The translations under genes and the position numbers were made by a program. The notes under the pieces were generated by a model. It did not search any database and was not told the origin of the DNA. It was given only the letters and a program-made list of their open reading frames with translations. From Luteibacter anthropi (lineage in GTDB: Bacteria; Pseudomonadota; Gammaproteobacteria; Xanthomonadales; Rhodanobacteraceae): DNA of 64,000 bases. The DNA lies in assembly GCF_011759365.1 (NCBI RefSeq), contig NZ_JAARLZ010000010.1, positions 1 through 64,000 of the forward strand, in the 5' to 3' direction. Shown here in pieces: positions 8,616-17,800 of this stretch. Numbering within the stretch: position 1 is the stretch's first letter; each line of letters starts with the position of its first letter.

Positions 8616-9350
8616 TCAGGCCTCGGCCATCCCCTTCAACACCCAACGGCGCCAGGTGCCAGGCGGCACGCCCACCGTACGGACAAAAACCCGGGACAGA
8701 TGCCCCGCCTCGGAAAAACCACAGGCTGCGGCGATATCCCCGAGCGAACGATTACTGTCCCGCAAAAGACGCTGCGCCCTTTCGATGCGACGCTTCATCA
8801 GCCACCGGTGAGGCGGCATGCCCGTGGCCCGGGCGAATGCCCGGGAAAAATGATTCACCGTCAGCCCACAGGCCCGGGCCACGGCCGGCGTCTTCACGCT
8901 CAGGTGCAGGCGCTCATCCATATACGAGATGGCCCGGTCCAGACGCCATGCGGCCAGGCTGCCCGAGGCCGCTTCCGACGCATGAGCCAGCGACGGCACG
9001 GGCAGGCTGGCCCGCAAGGCCAGGGCGGCATGTGCCAGCACGGTCGGATTCGCGGCCTCGTCATGCAGCTCCTGAAGCATGGCATCGATCAGCGCACCCA
9101 CGATGGGAGATGCCTTGTCCGCGCCGTCTGCCTCCGCCCGGGCCCTTCGCACGAGCACGCCCCGTGCCGGCTGGTCCGGGTTGAAGACAATCAGCAGGGT
9201 GGCTTCCTCGCCCTCTGCATTCACCTGCGTGAAATCACCGGGATCGCTATCCGCCAGATCGATTTCGTCATCAATGGAAGCCCGCGCGAGGGCCGTGTCC
9301 ACGACGACCCGGTACCGGGACGAAAACGCAGGAATCGATAAGTACGACAT
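8616..9350 (-). CDS. AraC family transcriptional regulator
   Basis: About 244 residues. The C-terminal 100 residues carry the paired helix-turn-helix of AraC/XylS proteins (TPAVARACGLTVNHFSRAFA with ATGMPPHRWLMKRRIERAQ, then LGDIAAACGFSEAGHLSRVF). The N-terminal part (residues 1-130) is a short sensor-like domain I cannot assign. The start is uncertain: ATG 9350 (MSYLSIPAFSSRY) is preferred because the more upstream residues look like untranslated sequence, but ATG 9419 or 9527 are possible. It may regulate the downstream haem protein gene, though a terminator separates them. Confidence 0.85.
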   Translation of the reverse strand: MSYLSIPAFSSRYRVVVDTALARASIDDEIDLADSDPGDFTQVNAEGEEATLLIVFNPDQPARGVLVRRARAEADGADKASPIVGALIDAMLQELHDEAANPTVLAHAALALRASLPVPSLAHASEAASGSLAAWRLDRAISYMDERLHLSVKTPAVARACGLTVNHFSRAFARATGMPPHRWLMKRRIERAQRLLRDSNRSLGDIAAACGFSEAGHLSRVFVRTVGVPPGTWRRWVLKGMAEA

Positions 9351-9585
9351 ATAGACGGAAGACCTCGGGGGACGTCCGTGCTCAGCAAGGCCCGTGCCAT
9401 GCAGATATGGCGCTTTCATGCGCCGCCGTGCAGGCATGGCATGTCCGCGAGCACGAGCGCCGCGTCCGCGGACACGTTGTACAAACAGCCGTCCAAACGT
9501 AAGTATTTCGTTGCGTCTTCCGAGCATGAACGATGGCTGACTTTTTCTTTTTCGCCGACTGCAACTTTTGCGATTCCCGGACGTC

Positions 9586-9725
9586 TATAGCTTCGGACGC
9601 ACGCAACGGCGTCCCATCGGTGTACCCCACCTCCCTGGGGTAACCCTGCGGTAGGGCCCGGCTTTCCCCTGGGTCGAGCCCTCCTCCGGCTCCGGAAGCT
9701 CCCCTGGCTTCCGGAGCTTTTTTTT
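9586..9725 (+). ncRNA. Candidate small RNA ending in a strong terminator
   Basis: A TATAGC -10-like box at 9586-9591 is followed by about 130 bases without a coding frame that end in a textbook terminator. The would-be transcript (from about 9598) carries repeated pyrimidine-rich CCUCC tracts, including CCCTCCTCC at 9679-9687, CTCCCC in the terminator loop and ACCTCCC near 9630, which resemble anti-Shine-Dalgarno seed loops of known bacterial sRNAs. No good -35 is visible. The terminator has no plus-strand gene upstream to serve, which is the main argument for an RNA gene. Confidence 0.5.
9689..9725 (+). terminator. Strong Rho-independent terminator
   Basis: Perfect 11-bp stem GCTCCGGAAGC / GCTTCCGGAGC with a seven-base loop, followed by eight T. 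Belongs to the candidate small RNA. Confidence 0.9.
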
Positions 9726-9791
9726 GCCTGCAAGATCCGGCCAGTTTTTTGCGCGCCCCATGGTTTCCGTTGAAACGAAGTGCTGCGCACG

Positions 9792-9820
9792 AACGGTCGC
9801 GCGCAGGCGCGCTCCTACAA
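9792..9820. repeat. REP-like repeat (single)
   Basis: Short variant of the core, ACGGTCGCGCGCAGGCGC then GCTCCTACAA, between the small RNA and the small membrane protein gene. Confidence 0.8.
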
Positions 9821-9897
9821 CAGCCTGCGCCCCCCCTTGCAGATCCCTTCACATCCCCCTCGGCATGCTGCGTCCCACTTCGACTAGGGAGGCATCC

Positions 9898-10116
9898 ATG
9901 CGAGCAGGACTCATCATCGTCGGCATCATCCTCATCGGCCTGGGCATCTGGGTGACGGTGGGCAACGGCAGCTACAGCAAGACCGATACCCTGGCGCAGG
10001 TTGGCTCGGCGAAGATCACCGCAACCCACGACAAGGCCCTCCCCCAGTGGGTCGGCATCGCAGGCATCGTGATCGGCGGCCTTGTGGCCGTGGCCGGTAT
10101 CGCCCGCAAGCGCTGA
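9898..10116 (+). CDS. Small inner-membrane protein with two transmembrane segments
   Basis: 72 residues: MRAGLIIVGIILIGLGIWVTV is the first membrane helix, a polar loop (GNGSYSKTDTLAQVG, KITATHDKALPQ) follows, and WVGIAGIVIGGLVAVAGIA is the second, ending with a basic KR tail. Similar to small DUF3185-like membrane proteins, function unknown. The start is set by AGGGAGG five bases upstream of the ATG. A perfect hairpin follows 7 bp after the stop. Confidence 0.75.
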   Translation: MRAGLIIVGIILIGLGIWVTVGNGSYSKTDTLAQVGSAKITATHDKALPQWVGIAGIVIGGLVAVAGIARKR

Positions 10117-10123
10117 ACGGCGT

Positions 10124-10146
10124 GGGCGCCCGCCAGGCGGGCGCCC
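10124..10146. terminator. GC-rich perfect hairpin between small membrane gene and uvrD
   Basis: GGGCGCCCGCC-A-GGCGGGCGCCC, an 11-bp arm palindrome with a single central base. No T-run follows, so termination is not certain; it could also stabilise the upstream mRNA. Confidence 0.45.
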
Positions 10147-10162
10147 CGCAGGCCGCCCCGGC

Positions 10163-10168
10163 TACAAT
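10163..10168 (+). promoter_or_regulatory. -10 box of uvrD, leaderless arrangement
   Basis: TACAAT ends exactly six bases (GGGCGG) before the uvrD ATG; no Shine-Dalgarno fits in between. Suggests transcription starting at or next to the start codon. No good -35 is seen. Confidence 0.5.
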
Positions 10169-10174
10169 GGGCGG

Positions 10175-12370
10175 ATGGATGTATCCCACCTTCTCGACTC
10201 CCTGAACGATGCCCAGCGTGAAGCCGTCGGCGCTGAACCCGGGCACTACCTGATCCTCGCGGGCGCCGGCTCCGGCAAGACCCGCGTGCTCACCCATCGC
10301 ATCGGCTGGCTGACCCAGGCCCAGGGCGTGCCGCCGTGGGCCATCCTCGCGGTCACCTTCACCAACAAGGCCGCCGGCGAGATGCGCGCCCGCCTGGACA
10401 ACCTGATTCCCGGCGGCACCCAGGGCCTCACCGTGGGCACCTTCCACGGCATTGCCCATCGCCTGCTGCGCCGCCACTGGCGCGAGGCCGGGCTGGTCGA
10501 AGGCTTCCAGATCCTCGACTCCGATGACCAGCAACGCATCATCAAGCGGGTCATCGCCGGTATGGGCCTGGACGAAGCCCGCTTCCCGCCCCGCCAGGCC
10601 GCCTGGCAGATCAACCAGTGGAAAGACGAAGGCCGCCGCCCCGACAGCATCGAACACCGCGACCACCCGGTGACGCGCACCTTCGTGGAGATCTACAAGA
10701 CCTACGAACAGCAGTGCCAGCGCGCCGGCCTCGTCGACTTCGCCGAACTGCTGCTGCGCGCGCACGAACTGTGGCTGAAAGACCCGCAGGTGCTGCGCCA
10801 CTACCAGGATCGCTGGCGCTACCTGCTGATCGACGAATTCCAGGACACCAACACGCTCCAGTACGCGTGGATCCGCGTGCTGGCCGGCGACAAGGGCCAG
10901 GCTTTCGTGGTGGGCGACGACGACCAGGCCATCTACGGCTGGCGCGGTGCGAAGGTAGAAAACGTGCAGCAGTTCCTGCACGACTTCCCCGGCGCAAGAA
11001 CCATTCGCCTGGAGCAGAACTACCGCTCCACCTCCACCATCCTCAACGCAGCCAACGCCGTCATCGCCCGCAATGGCGGACGCCTCGGCAAGCAGCTGTG
11101 GACGGACGGCGAGGAAGGTGAGCGCATCGCGCTGTACGCGGCCTACAACGAACAGGACGAAGCACGCTTCGTCATCGAGCGTATCCGTGAGTACATCGCC
11201 GAACACGGCAATGCGCGCGACTGCGCCATCCTGTATCGCTCCAATGCCCAGTCACGCAACTTCGAAGAACAGCTCATCCAGCGCAACCTCCCCTACCGCG
11301 TGTACGGTGGCCTGCGCTTCTTCGAACGCGCCGAAATCAAGGACGCACTGGCCTATCTGCGCCTGGCATCCCATCGCCACGACGATGCCGCCTTCGAGCG
11401 CGCCGTGAACACGCCGCCGCGCGGCATCGGTGACCGCACGCTCGACGAGCTGCGCCGCCGCGCCCGTGCCGAAAGCAGCTCCATGTGGGAGGCCGCACTC
11501 AACGAAGTGTCCACCGGCTCGCTGGCCGGCAGGGCGAAGAACGCCGTCAGGGCCTTCCTCGGCCTGATCGACAACCTGCAGGTCACCTTCCGTGGCGATG
11601 GCGGCGCCGAAGGCAACGACGCCCTGGGCCTGGCGGAGCAGATCGAGCATGCCATCGTGCATACCGGCCTGCGCGACTTCTACGAAAACGACAAGCGTGG
11701 CAACGGCGAGGCCCGCGTGGAAAACCTCGACGAGCTGGTGAACGTGGCCAGCCGCTTCGAGATGACGCCGGAAGACACCGACGCCGGCCTCAACGAGCTC
11801 TCCGCCTTCCTGTCGCACGCGGCACTGGAAGCGGGCGAAGGCCAGGGCGAGGCGTGGGACGACTGCGTGCAGCTGATGACCCTGCATTCGGCCAAGGGGC
11901 TCGAATTTCCCATCGTGTTCCTGGTGGGCATGGAGGAAGGACTCTTCCCCAGCCAGCGCTCCACCGAGGAGGACAACCGCCTGGAAGAAGAGCGCCGCCT
12001 GGCCTATGTCGGCATCACGCGCGCACGCCGCAAGCTCTACATGTCGCATGCCGAATCCCGCCGCATGCACGGCACCGAGATGCTTGCACGCCCTTCACGC
12101 TTTCTCGGCGAAATCCCCGGCGAGCTGATCGACGAACTGCGCCCCCGCGTGCAGGTGTCCCGACCCGCCTTCGCCGATCGCTTCTCCAGCCCCTCGCTGG
12201 ACGAACCGATGCCGGTGCGCCTGGGACAGCGCGTGAGCCACCCCAAATTCGGCGAAGGCACCATCGTCAGCGCCGAGGGCGCCGGCGCGCACATGCGTGT
12301 GCAGGTGAACTTCCAGGATGAAGGAAGCAAGTGGTTGGTTTACGCTTATGCGAACCTGACCGCGTTGTAA
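10175..12370 (+). CDS. uvrD: DNA helicase II (UvrD)
   Basis: A 731-residue superfamily 1A helicase. Q-motif and Walker A near the start (LNDAQREAV, ILAGAGSGKT), motif II YLLIDEFQDTN, motif III GDDDQAIYGWRGA, motif IV QNYRST, motif V LHSAKGLEFPIVF, motif VI AYVGITRAR. The extreme C-terminus (RVSHPKFGEGTIVSAEG, VQVNFQDEGSKWLVYAYANL) is the Tudor-like domain that contacts RNA polymerase. It unwinds nicked DNA in mismatch and nucleotide-excision repair. The start at 10175 matches family N-termini (MDVSHLLDSLN). Confidence 0.97.
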   Translation: MDVSHLLDSLNDAQREAVGAEPGHYLILAGAGSGKTRVLTHRIGWLTQAQGVPPWAILAVTFTNKAAGEMRARLDNLIPGGTQGLTVGTFHGIAHRLLRRHWREAGLVEGFQILDSDDQQRIIKRVIAGMGLDEARFPPRQAAWQINQWKDEGRRPDSIEHRDHPVTRTFVEIYKTYEQQCQRAGLVDFAELLLRAHELWLKDPQVLRHYQDRWRYLLIDEFQDTNTLQYAWIRVLAGDKGQAFVVGDDDQAIYGWRGAKVENVQQFLHDFPGARTIRLEQNYRSTSTILNAANAVIARNGGRLGKQLWTDGEEGERIALYAAYNEQDEARFVIERIREYIAEHGNARDCAILYRSNAQSRNFEEQLIQRNLPYRVYGGLRFFERAEIKDALAYLRLASHRHDDAAFERAVNTPPRGIGDRTLDELRRRARAESSSMWEAALNEVSTGSLAGRAKNAVRAFLGLIDNLQVTFRGDGGAEGNDALGLAEQIEHAIVHTGLRDFYENDKRGNGEARVENLDELVNVASRFEMTPEDTDAGLNELSAFLSHAALEAGEGQGEAWDDCVQLMTLHSAKGLEFPIVFLVGMEEGLFPSQRSTEEDNRLEEERRLAYVGITRARRKLYMSHAESRRMHGTEMLARPSRFLGEIPGELIDELRPRVQVSRPAFADRFSSPSLDEPMPVRLGQRVSHPKFGEGTIVSAEGAGAHMRVQVNFQDEGSKWLVYAYANLTAL

Positions 12371-12476
12371 GGGGCTCCAACGACAGACGCAGCGCGTCGC
12401 CCGACGGCGGCGCGCATCGCCGTGATCGAGGGAGAGCACGTGCAGCGCGGTGCATGCCGCCAAGGGAACGCATCGC

Positions 12477-14192
12477 ATGATCGTCGGAATCGATCTGGGC
12501 ACCACCCATAGCCTGGTCTCCGTCTGGAAAGACGGCGGCCCCCGCCTCGTGCCGAATCCGCTCGGATCGGTGCTCACGCCGTCGTGCGTCGGCATCGACG
12601 ACGACGGACAGGTACTGATCGGGGAGGCAGCGCGCGAGCGCCTGCAAACCCATCCGCTGCGCACGGCGTCGTTGTTCAAGCGATACATGGGCAGCACGCG
12701 CGTCCAGCGCGTGGCCGAGCGCGACTATCGTCCGGAAGAACTCTCTGCCCTGGTACTCCGGGCACTCAAGGCAGATGCCGAAGCGTTTCTCGGCGAGCCG
12801 GTCACCGAAGCCGTGATCACCGTGCCGGCGTATTTTTCCGATGCCCAGCGCAAGGCCACCCGGGTGGCCGGCGAGCTGGCCGGCCTGAAAGTCGAACGAC
12901 TGCTCAACGAACCCACGGCCGCCGCGCTGGCCTACGGGCTGCACGAAGGCCGGGCGGAAACGCAGTTCCTGGTCTTCGATCTCGGCGGCGGTACGTTCGA
13001 CGTCTCGATCCTTGAAATGTTCGACGGTGTCATGGAAGTGCGTGCCAGTGCAGGCGACAACATGCTTGGCGGCGAAGACTTCACCCACCTGCTCGTCGAG
13101 CAGGCCTTCGCCCATGGCATTCCAGACCAGGCACGTGCCGACGCGACGTTCATGCAGCGGCTCGTTGCCCGCGCGGAAACGGCCAAGCGCGAACTCGGCG
13201 CCAGCGGCAACGCAAGCATCGACGTGCACTGGCAGGACCACGCCGCCGTCGTGGCCTTCGATGCACCGACCTTCGAGAAGCTGGCCCAGCCCCTGCTCGA
13301 CAGGCTCTGGCGTCCCATTGAACGGGCGCTGCGCGATGCCCGCATCCGCGCGGCCGATCTCGACAATATCGTGCTCGCGGGTGGGGCGACGCGCATGCCC
13401 ATGATCCGCGCGCTCGCCACGCGCATGTTCGGCCGGTTTCCTGCCGTGGGCCTCAATCCCGACGAGGTGGTGGTCCTCGGTGCAGCCGTGCAGGCCGGAC
13501 TGAAGATGAAGGACAAGGCGCTGGAAGAAACGGTGATGACCGACGTGTGCCCCTACACGCTTGGCACCGACATCGCGCGACGCCTGGATAACGGCAGCCA
13601 TGCGGAAGGCTTCTACGCACCCATCATCCAGCGCAACACCGTGGTTCCCGTCAGCCGCGTGCAGCGTTTCTTTCCCATGTCGCCACAGCAGAAAACCATC
13701 CGCATCGGCGTCTACCAGGGCGAGTCACGGCTGGTCCGTGACAATATCCCGCTGGGAGAAGTGGAAGTACCGGTAGAACCAGGACCGGGGCACGACCAGG
13801 GCGTGGATGTCCGCTTCACCTACGACGTCAACGGCCTGCTTGAGGTCGAGGTCACCGTGGTCGCCACGGCCACGGTGCAGCGCCTGGTCATCGAAAGCGG
13901 GCAGGCTCATATGTCACCGGAGGAAATCGGGCGACGTCTTGCCGAGCTGTCCGCGCTGAAGATTCATCCGCGTGACACCCTGGAAAACCGCACATTGCTC
14001 GCGAAAGCCGAGCGCCTCTACGAACTGCTGCTGGGCGAAGCTCGTGACCAGGTGGGCCAGATGATCCTGCGTTTTGAACAGACTCTTGCCACGCAGGACG
14101 AACGCGCCATCGCACGTGACGTGCATCACTTCCGCGATGCCCTGAAAGCCATCGAGGCTGGCAGTCATTTCGCACCAGACCCGGTGAACTGA
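12477..14192 (+). CDS. hscC: HscC-type Hsp70 chaperone
   Basis: 571 residues, as short as E. coli HscC (Hsc62) rather than DnaK, with a reduced C-terminal lid. The ATPase domain is complete: IVGIDLGTTHSLVSVW, VITVPAYFSDAQRKAT, EPTAAALAYGL, VFDLGGGTFDVSILE, VLAGGATRMPMIR. The substrate-binding part (about 385-500) follows. It is an ATP-driven cytoplasmic chaperone for specialised clients. I chose ATG 12477 (MIVGIDLG), where family members start. The next gene begins 5 bp after the stop and encodes a J-domain-like protein, the expected cochaperone. Confidence 0.92.
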   Translation: MIVGIDLGTTHSLVSVWKDGGPRLVPNPLGSVLTPSCVGIDDDGQVLIGEAARERLQTHPLRTASLFKRYMGSTRVQRVAERDYRPEELSALVLRALKADAEAFLGEPVTEAVITVPAYFSDAQRKATRVAGELAGLKVERLLNEPTAAALAYGLHEGRAETQFLVFDLGGGTFDVSILEMFDGVMEVRASAGDNMLGGEDFTHLLVEQAFAHGIPDQARADATFMQRLVARAETAKRELGASGNASIDVHWQDHAAVVAFDAPTFEKLAQPLLDRLWRPIERALRDARIRAADLDNIVLAGGATRMPMIRALATRMFGRFPAVGLNPDEVVVLGAAVQAGLKMKDKALEETVMTDVCPYTLGTDIARRLDNGSHAEGFYAPIIQRNTVVPVSRVQRFFPMSPQQKTIRIGVYQGESRLVRDNIPLGEVEVPVEPGPGHDQGVDVRFTYDVNGLLEVEVTVVATATVQRLVIESGQAHMSPEEIGRRLAELSALKIHPRDTLENRTLLAKAERLYELLLGEARDQVGQMILRFEQTLATQDERAIARDVHHFRDALKAIEAGSHFAPDPVN

Positions 14193-14196
14193 TCGC

Positions 14197-15333
14197 ATGG
14201 AAGGACCGTGGTTCCTGCAGGCACTCGGGCTGCCGCCCTATGCGGACGTAGCCGCCGTGCGCCGCGCCTATGCGCAGGCGCTGCGTCGCATCGATCCATC
14301 GGCCGATCCCGATGGCTTCGCCCGGCTGCGCGAAGCCTATGAAACGGCCCGCGCATGGTGCGAACAGGTCGGCGCGGAGGAACACGACGCGGACACGCCG
14401 TCCCACGAGGCCGCCTCGCAGGACGCGCAGGCGGAGGGCGGCAACACCGGTACCGATGAATCAGCACCCTCCGCAGGCAGCGATGCACGCCGCGAAGCTG
14501 CCCTGCTGACCGAGGCCTTCGTCTCGGGAGTGAGGACGGGCGACGCCGCGCATGCCGTCGATCTGCTGGAACGCACGATTGCCGAACTGCGTACACGCTA
14601 CATCGATGCACCGGGCGAACTGGAAGAACGCCTGATCGACCTCATCGCGGGACAAGACCTGCCTCATCGCGCCGCGTTGTTCGATGCCGCCACGGCCCTG
14701 TTCCACTGGGAAGACATCGGCCAGCTCGCGCCCCTGGGCGAACGCGGCCAGTGGGTCGAAGCGGTCATCGTGCAGCAGAGTCTGTGGATGCAGGGCGACC
14801 CTGTGCAGCGCAGGCAATGGCTCGATCCGGTCATCCGTGCCGCCGTGCCCATTGATGCGCCACTTGCCGGGCACTGGCCCGTCGTGGACCGACTCTGCAC
14901 GCAGTATCCCCAGTGGATCGGGCTGCACCTGCACCATACAGTGGCACGTGCGTGGAAGGCGTCGTTCGAGGCACTCGCAACGCCCGTACAGCAAAAATAC
15001 CGGCAAAAGGCCACGACACAGGCAAAGCCACGCGCACCCGCCAAAGTGCGTCGGCGCTTCTCGTTGCCGTGGTTCGGCCTGGTCATCGCACTCGGCGCAC
15101 TCAGCCACCTGGGGCAGGCCATCTTCAACGACCACGGCCTGGCGACGTTTAGCCTGCCCTGGTCGGGCCAGGACGATACGCCGGAGACCTGTGCGGATCT
15201 CTACCGGCAGTTATCCCGCAAGGATGCCTTCGCAGGAATCACCGACCGGGCCGTTCGCGAACTGACCCATCGAGGTGAGCAGTGCGAGAGGAACGGTTAC
15301 TGGCATCCGGTCCCTCGCACCGATTCGCACTGA
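14197..15333 (+). CDS. J-domain-like membrane-anchored cochaperone of HscC
   Basis: 378 residues. Residues 5-60 (FLQALGLPPYADVAAVRRAY, AQALRRIDPS, ADPDGFARLREAYETA) have the helix pattern of the divergent J domains of HscC partners (DjlB/DjlC type). The canonical His-Pro-Asp is not visible; the loop reads IDP. An acidic, low-complexity linker follows, then a helical middle, a basic stretch and one transmembrane helix near residues 288-310 (FSLPWFGLVIALGALSHLG). It probably recruits HscC to the inner membrane and triggers its ATPase. Only 4 bp separates it from hscC. Confidence 0.75.
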   Translation: MEGPWFLQALGLPPYADVAAVRRAYAQALRRIDPSADPDGFARLREAYETARAWCEQVGAEEHDADTPSHEAASQDAQAEGGNTGTDESAPSAGSDARREAALLTEAFVSGVRTGDAAHAVDLLERTIAELRTRYIDAPGELEERLIDLIAGQDLPHRAALFDAATALFHWEDIGQLAPLGERGQWVEAVIVQQSLWMQGDPVQRRQWLDPVIRAAVPIDAPLAGHWPVVDRLCTQYPQWIGLHLHHTVARAWKASFEALATPVQQKYRQKATTQAKPRAPAKVRRRFSLPWFGLVIALGALSHLGQAIFNDHGLATFSLPWSGQDDTPETCADLYRQLSRKDAFAGITDRAVRELTHRGEQCERNGYWHPVPRTDSH

Positions 15334-15335
15334 GA

Positions 15336-16589
15336 TCAGGGCGACAATCGCGGCACGCCGTGGGCGTCGCGTTCTTCCACCGCCGTAACCCGCGTGTCGA
15401 TGGGACGATCGCGAATCTCCGGCAGTGCCTCGGTGGCCTCGCCGTGTGCCAGCGCCAGCGCATTGCGATAGCAACGCTGCGCCAGTTCCGGAAGCTTCTC
15501 GGCAAGGAACGTGTCGCCAAGTGCTTCCCAGGCATCCACCGAGGGCTCGATCGCCAGCGCACGCTCCAGGTAAGGACGTGCCTTGCCCCACAGCAATGAA
15601 CGGGCACACATGCGCCCCAGGGCCGTGAGCAGCACCGCGTCGTTCGGATGCGTGTCTACCCAGGCTTCTGCCTTGCGCAGGCGCTGCGCGATGTCTTCGG
15701 CGCCCAGGCTGCCGTACGTGGCGACCAGTTGCGGCGACCACTCGCGACGCAACGCCGTTTCGATTTCGTCCATGGCGGCCATGCCCTGGCCGAAGCGCGC
15801 GGCCTGTCGCGCATAGGCATCGACGGCGGCGGGCAGGCGACGCTGGCCCTTGGGCAGCTGCGACCACAAGGCCGACAGCGAAGCTCCATCGTGGGCAGCC
15901 AGTACATAGGCATGAATGACACGAGCTTCGAGCACGGCATAAGCCTTTGCGCCGATCTCGCCACTTTTCTGCAACGGCCCCAGCGCGCGCAGGGCGCGCG
16001 ACGGTTCGGCCGATTCCAGCGCGGCCTCGGCATATTCGATCCAGCCAGCCGGCGTAAGCTCGCCGGTATCCGCTTCGGCGGCAAGCAGTGTCACCGCTTC
16101 GGACGAACGGCCCGCACGACGCAGCAGGCGTGCACGCAGCACCCGGGCAGCGCGCGGGGTTTCCTGTGCCGCTTCGTCGAGGGTTTCCAGCGCACGGGTC
16201 GAATCCCCGTGGCGCTCGGCCGATTCGGCCGCAGCGAGCAACGCCGGGCCGCGCACGGAGGGATAGCGTGCCGCGCGATGGAGATCGCGCTCCGCTTCAC
16301 CGTGGCGCCCCTCGATCAGCGATACCAGGCCATCGGCGAGACGCCGACGGCTCAACCGACGATGGCGGCGTGTCAGGGCACCAAACGGCCAGCGGATCAG
16401 GGCGACCAGCGCAGCGATGACGGCCCAGGCCACGATGAGGATCACCAGCAGCGTGACCAGCGTCATCTGCACATTGGTGCCACGCCAGTGCATGAGCACA
16501 TAGCCCGGGTCTTGCGCGACCCAGTGCCAGCCGAACGCGGCGATCACCGCGACCAGGATGAGACCGATGATCCAGCGCCAGGGCTTCAT
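15336..16589 (-). CDS. hemY: HemY, TPR-containing haem biosynthesis membrane protein
   Basis: 417 residues. Two transmembrane helices at the N-terminus (about 5-24 and 42-68; PWRWIIGLILVAVIAAFGWHW and VTLLVILIVAWAVIAALVAL) precede a basic turn and a long array of TPR-like helices (LADGLVSLIEGRHGEAERDL, AARYPSVRGPALLAAAESAE). The PF07219 HemY-N pattern fits. The protein is encoded with hemD and hemX in many gammaproteobacteria; its role in late haem synthesis is regulatory and poorly defined. The start overlaps the hemX stop by four bases, indicating translational coupling. Confidence 0.9.
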   Translation of the reverse strand: MKPWRWIIGLILVAVIAAFGWHWVAQDPGYVLMHWRGTNVQMTLVTLLVILIVAWAVIAALVALIRWPFGALTRRHRRLSRRRLADGLVSLIEGRHGEAERDLHRAARYPSVRGPALLAAAESAERHGDSTRALETLDEAAQETPRAARVLRARLLRRAGRSSEAVTLLAAEADTGELTPAGWIEYAEAALESAEPSRALRALGPLQKSGEIGAKAYAVLEARVIHAYVLAAHDGASLSALWSQLPKGQRRLPAAVDAYARQAARFGQGMAAMDEIETALRREWSPQLVATYGSLGAEDIAQRLRKAEAWVDTHPNDAVLLTALGRMCARSLLWGKARPYLERALAIEPSVDAWEALGDTFLAEKLPELAQRCYRNALALAHGEATEALPEIRDRPIDTRVTAVEERDAHGVPRLSP

Positions 16590-17755
16590 GGCGAGTCCTT
16601 GTGCGGCGTGGCGGCCGTGCCGGACACGGCAGGTGCCGCTACCGGAGCGGCGGCACTGGCTGCATGCGCCGGGGCGGCAGGCGCTACTGCCGGCTTGTCG
16701 TTGAGCGCATGCACCGAACGCAGGTTGCGCAGTTCGCCCAGGGCGGCGCCAAGCTGCGGAGCGGCACCCCTGGACTGGCTGGCCAGCAGCGCGGCGATAC
16801 GTGCACGCGCCGCCTGCACGTCAGGCGAATTCGTATCGAAGCGCGCGGCGAGGCTTTCATCGACACGCTTCAGCGCGGCATTGCGACCGATGTCGTCATA
16901 CGCAAGTACGGCAGCTTCGGCATGCGCCACGTCCAGCGCCGCGAGTTCACGGGCAATGCGTTCATCGGCCATGCCCAGCGGCGTACCGTCGTCATGACTC
17001 ACCTTGACGATGCCACCCAGCGCATCGCCGGCACGCTGCCAGAACGTGCGCTCACCCGCACTGGCCTGACGATCGTCGGACGAACGCAGCGGCAAGGTCG
17101 GCAACGTGGCACGCAGGTCGGCCAGCGTGGCGAGATCGGAGGCGCGTGCCTTCGGAGCCACCGCCGAAAGGGCATCGCGCTCGGCGCCCAGGCTGCGACG
17201 CACGGCGGAGAAGGCGCTGTCGTTCACCCCGGACAAGGCGTTGTCTGCGAGATCGTAGGCAGACAACGCGCCGCTTGCGTCGCCGAACAGGGCGAATCGC
17301 TCCTTTGCCATGCGCAGCAGCGATTCGGCTTCGTCGAGCAGCATCGCGTCGTGTCCGCTCAGGCTGCGCTCGGAGAGATTGGCGACGGCGTCTTCGAGAT
17401 TTTTCGTACGCTCGGATACGCCGAGCATTTCTTCACGTGCGGAACGATTCACTCCATCGGCATCACTCAGGCGACGACGCAGGCTGGCATTGTCGTCGCG
17501 CAGGCCATCGACGGCTTTCTGCAAGGTATCCACCTGGCCGCGCAGTCCATTGGCGGCGCCCAGGTCGCTGCGCATGTGCCATAGCGTGTAGCCCGTGTAA
17601 CCCGCAGCACCGAGCGCTGCCAGTGACAACAGGATGCTGATCGCCAGCGCACCGCCGCCGCGCCGGGGCGCGGGGTCGGGTGCCCGCGCCGGGCGGGGGC
17701 TGGACGGGGCCGTAGCGGCCGGGGCGGTTTCGGTCGTTGGGGTCTCGGTCGTCAT
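16586..17755 (-). CDS. hemX: HemX, membrane-anchored coiled-coil protein
   Basis: 389 residues. A Thr/Pro/Ala-rich cytoplasmic tail (1-35), one membrane helix (about 36-58; GGGALAISILLSLAALGAAG) and a long coiled-coil/helical region (LRGQVDTLQKAVDGLRDDNA). This is the HemX family, often annotated as uroporphyrin-III C-methyltransferase although no methyltransferase motifs are visible. A TAGGAT box lies exactly six bases before the ATG, so hemX may also have its own leaderless transcript in addition to read-through from hemD 45 bp upstream. Confidence 0.9.
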   Translation of the reverse strand: MTTETPTTETAPAATAPSSPRPARAPDPAPRRGGGALAISILLSLAALGAAGYTGYTLWHMRSDLGAANGLRGQVDTLQKAVDGLRDDNASLRRRLSDADGVNRSAREEMLGVSERTKNLEDAVANLSERSLSGHDAMLLDEAESLLRMAKERFALFGDASGALSAYDLADNALSGVNDSAFSAVRRSLGAERDALSAVAPKARASDLATLADLRATLPTLPLRSSDDRQASAGERTFWQRAGDALGGIVKVSHDDGTPLGMADERIARELAALDVAHAEAAVLAYDDIGRNAALKRVDESLAARFDTNSPDVQAARARIAALLASQSRGAAPQLGAALGELRNLRSVHALNDKPAVAPAAPAHAASAAAPVAAPAVSGTAATPHKDSP

Positions 17756-17761
17756 GGCGGC

Positions 17762-17767
17762 ATCCTA
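17762..17767 (-). promoter_or_regulatory. -10-like box before hemX
   Basis: TAGGAT on the minus strand ends six bases (GCCGCC) before the hemX ATG. Same geometry as uvrD, rlmI and others in this window. Confidence 0.35.
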
Positions 17768-17800
17768 GCAGGCCATACGCGAACGCACGGAAGACATCGT

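Noticed and set aside
16586-17755. HemX as a uroporphyrinogen methyltransferase
   Set aside because: No SAM-binding or precorrin methyltransferase motifs; the sequence is a membrane helix plus coiled coil.
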